DNA of 64,000 nucleotides from contig OX328099.1 in assembly GCA_946811185.2 (NCBI GenBank), forward strand, positions 39,977,299 through 40,041,298, given 5' to 3'. The translations under genes and the position numbers were made by a program. The DNA comes from Hippopus hippopus (Eukaryota; Mollusca; Bivalvia; Cardiida; Cardiidae). Every line of letters begins with the position of its first letter. Position 1 is the first letter of the stretch. Under the pieces are notes generated by a model that was not told the origin of the DNA, searched no databases, and saw nothing but the letters and a program-made list of their open reading frames with translations. This document shows, piece after piece, positions 63,982 through 64,000 of the stretch.

Positions 63982-64000
63982 ATCGTACATGTGCGTAAAA

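Overview
This is a eukaryotic, AT-rich, non-coding window, most likely intergenic or intronic DNA from a marine bivalve mollusc. That assignment is inference from the repeats: tRNA-derived SINEs whose 3' ends read like the mollusc GAAATAATGTTGAAAACGGC tail, repeats of the 'tagctcc...ggccagcgagct' and 'agctcacctgagc' kinds, and a SETMAR-like mariner. I recognise no host protein-coding exon. The only sequence with clear protein homology is a mariner transposase on the minus strand (50902-51953), broken by one frameshift inside an otherwise complete 1,292-bp element with 39-bp perfect inverted repeats and a TA target duplication.

By hand estimate a third or more of the window is short interspersed repeats, and the same families recur along its whole length. 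I name them as follows. Family A (about 210 bp) has TTAA flanks, CCCTTA-type ends and one off-centre hairpin built on GATCAGACTGCAC/GTGCAGTCTGATC. Family B (about 225 bp, roughly 30 copies) has TTAA flanks, CCCTTTACC-type ends and a very strong central hairpin, GAGAAAATGCTGGT/ACCAGCATTTTCTC. Family C (about 265 bp, over 20 copies) has TGAGCCATGCTCTG ends and one off-centre hairpin, CAGCCTGCGCAG. Family D (about 180 bp) is a near-perfect palindrome with CCAAT-type boxes at its apex. Family E (about 260 bp) has TGGCCTGCAACACGCG ends and two complete internal hairpins. Family G (about 225 bp) is a foldback with ACCATAGGCC ends. A looser family A' carries the A hairpin in different flanks. None encodes a protein; they look like MITEs (non-autonomous DNA transposons). 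Plus orientation is defined as: A, CCCTTAGGCTGC end first; B, CAAAATTTTAGAC end first; C, hairpin end first; E, TCTACTGTAG spacer readable on +.

Layout: 1-24 kb is a mosaic of A, B, C and SINE copies with A', D and G. 26.5-28.6 kb is the longest stretch without recognised repeats. 29-45 kb is the densest MITE region and contains the informative nested insertion (B inside C at 39743-39972). 45.2-47.8 kb is quiet. 47.8-49.0 kb is a B-plus-spacer segment repeated in tandem. 49.6-50.65 kb is a degenerate ~145-bp tandem array. 50.8-52.1 kb is the mariner. 55.8-56.8 kb is a 453-bp tandem duplication. 62.1-62.5 kb is a 33-bp minisatellite.

The most interesting points are the shared hairpin core found in families A, A', C and E despite unrelated ends, the TTAA-specific insertion shown by the nested copy, and the strong conservation of the B hairpin relative to its flanks. 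All boundaries were read by eye and may be off by a few bases; no alignments or database searches were run.
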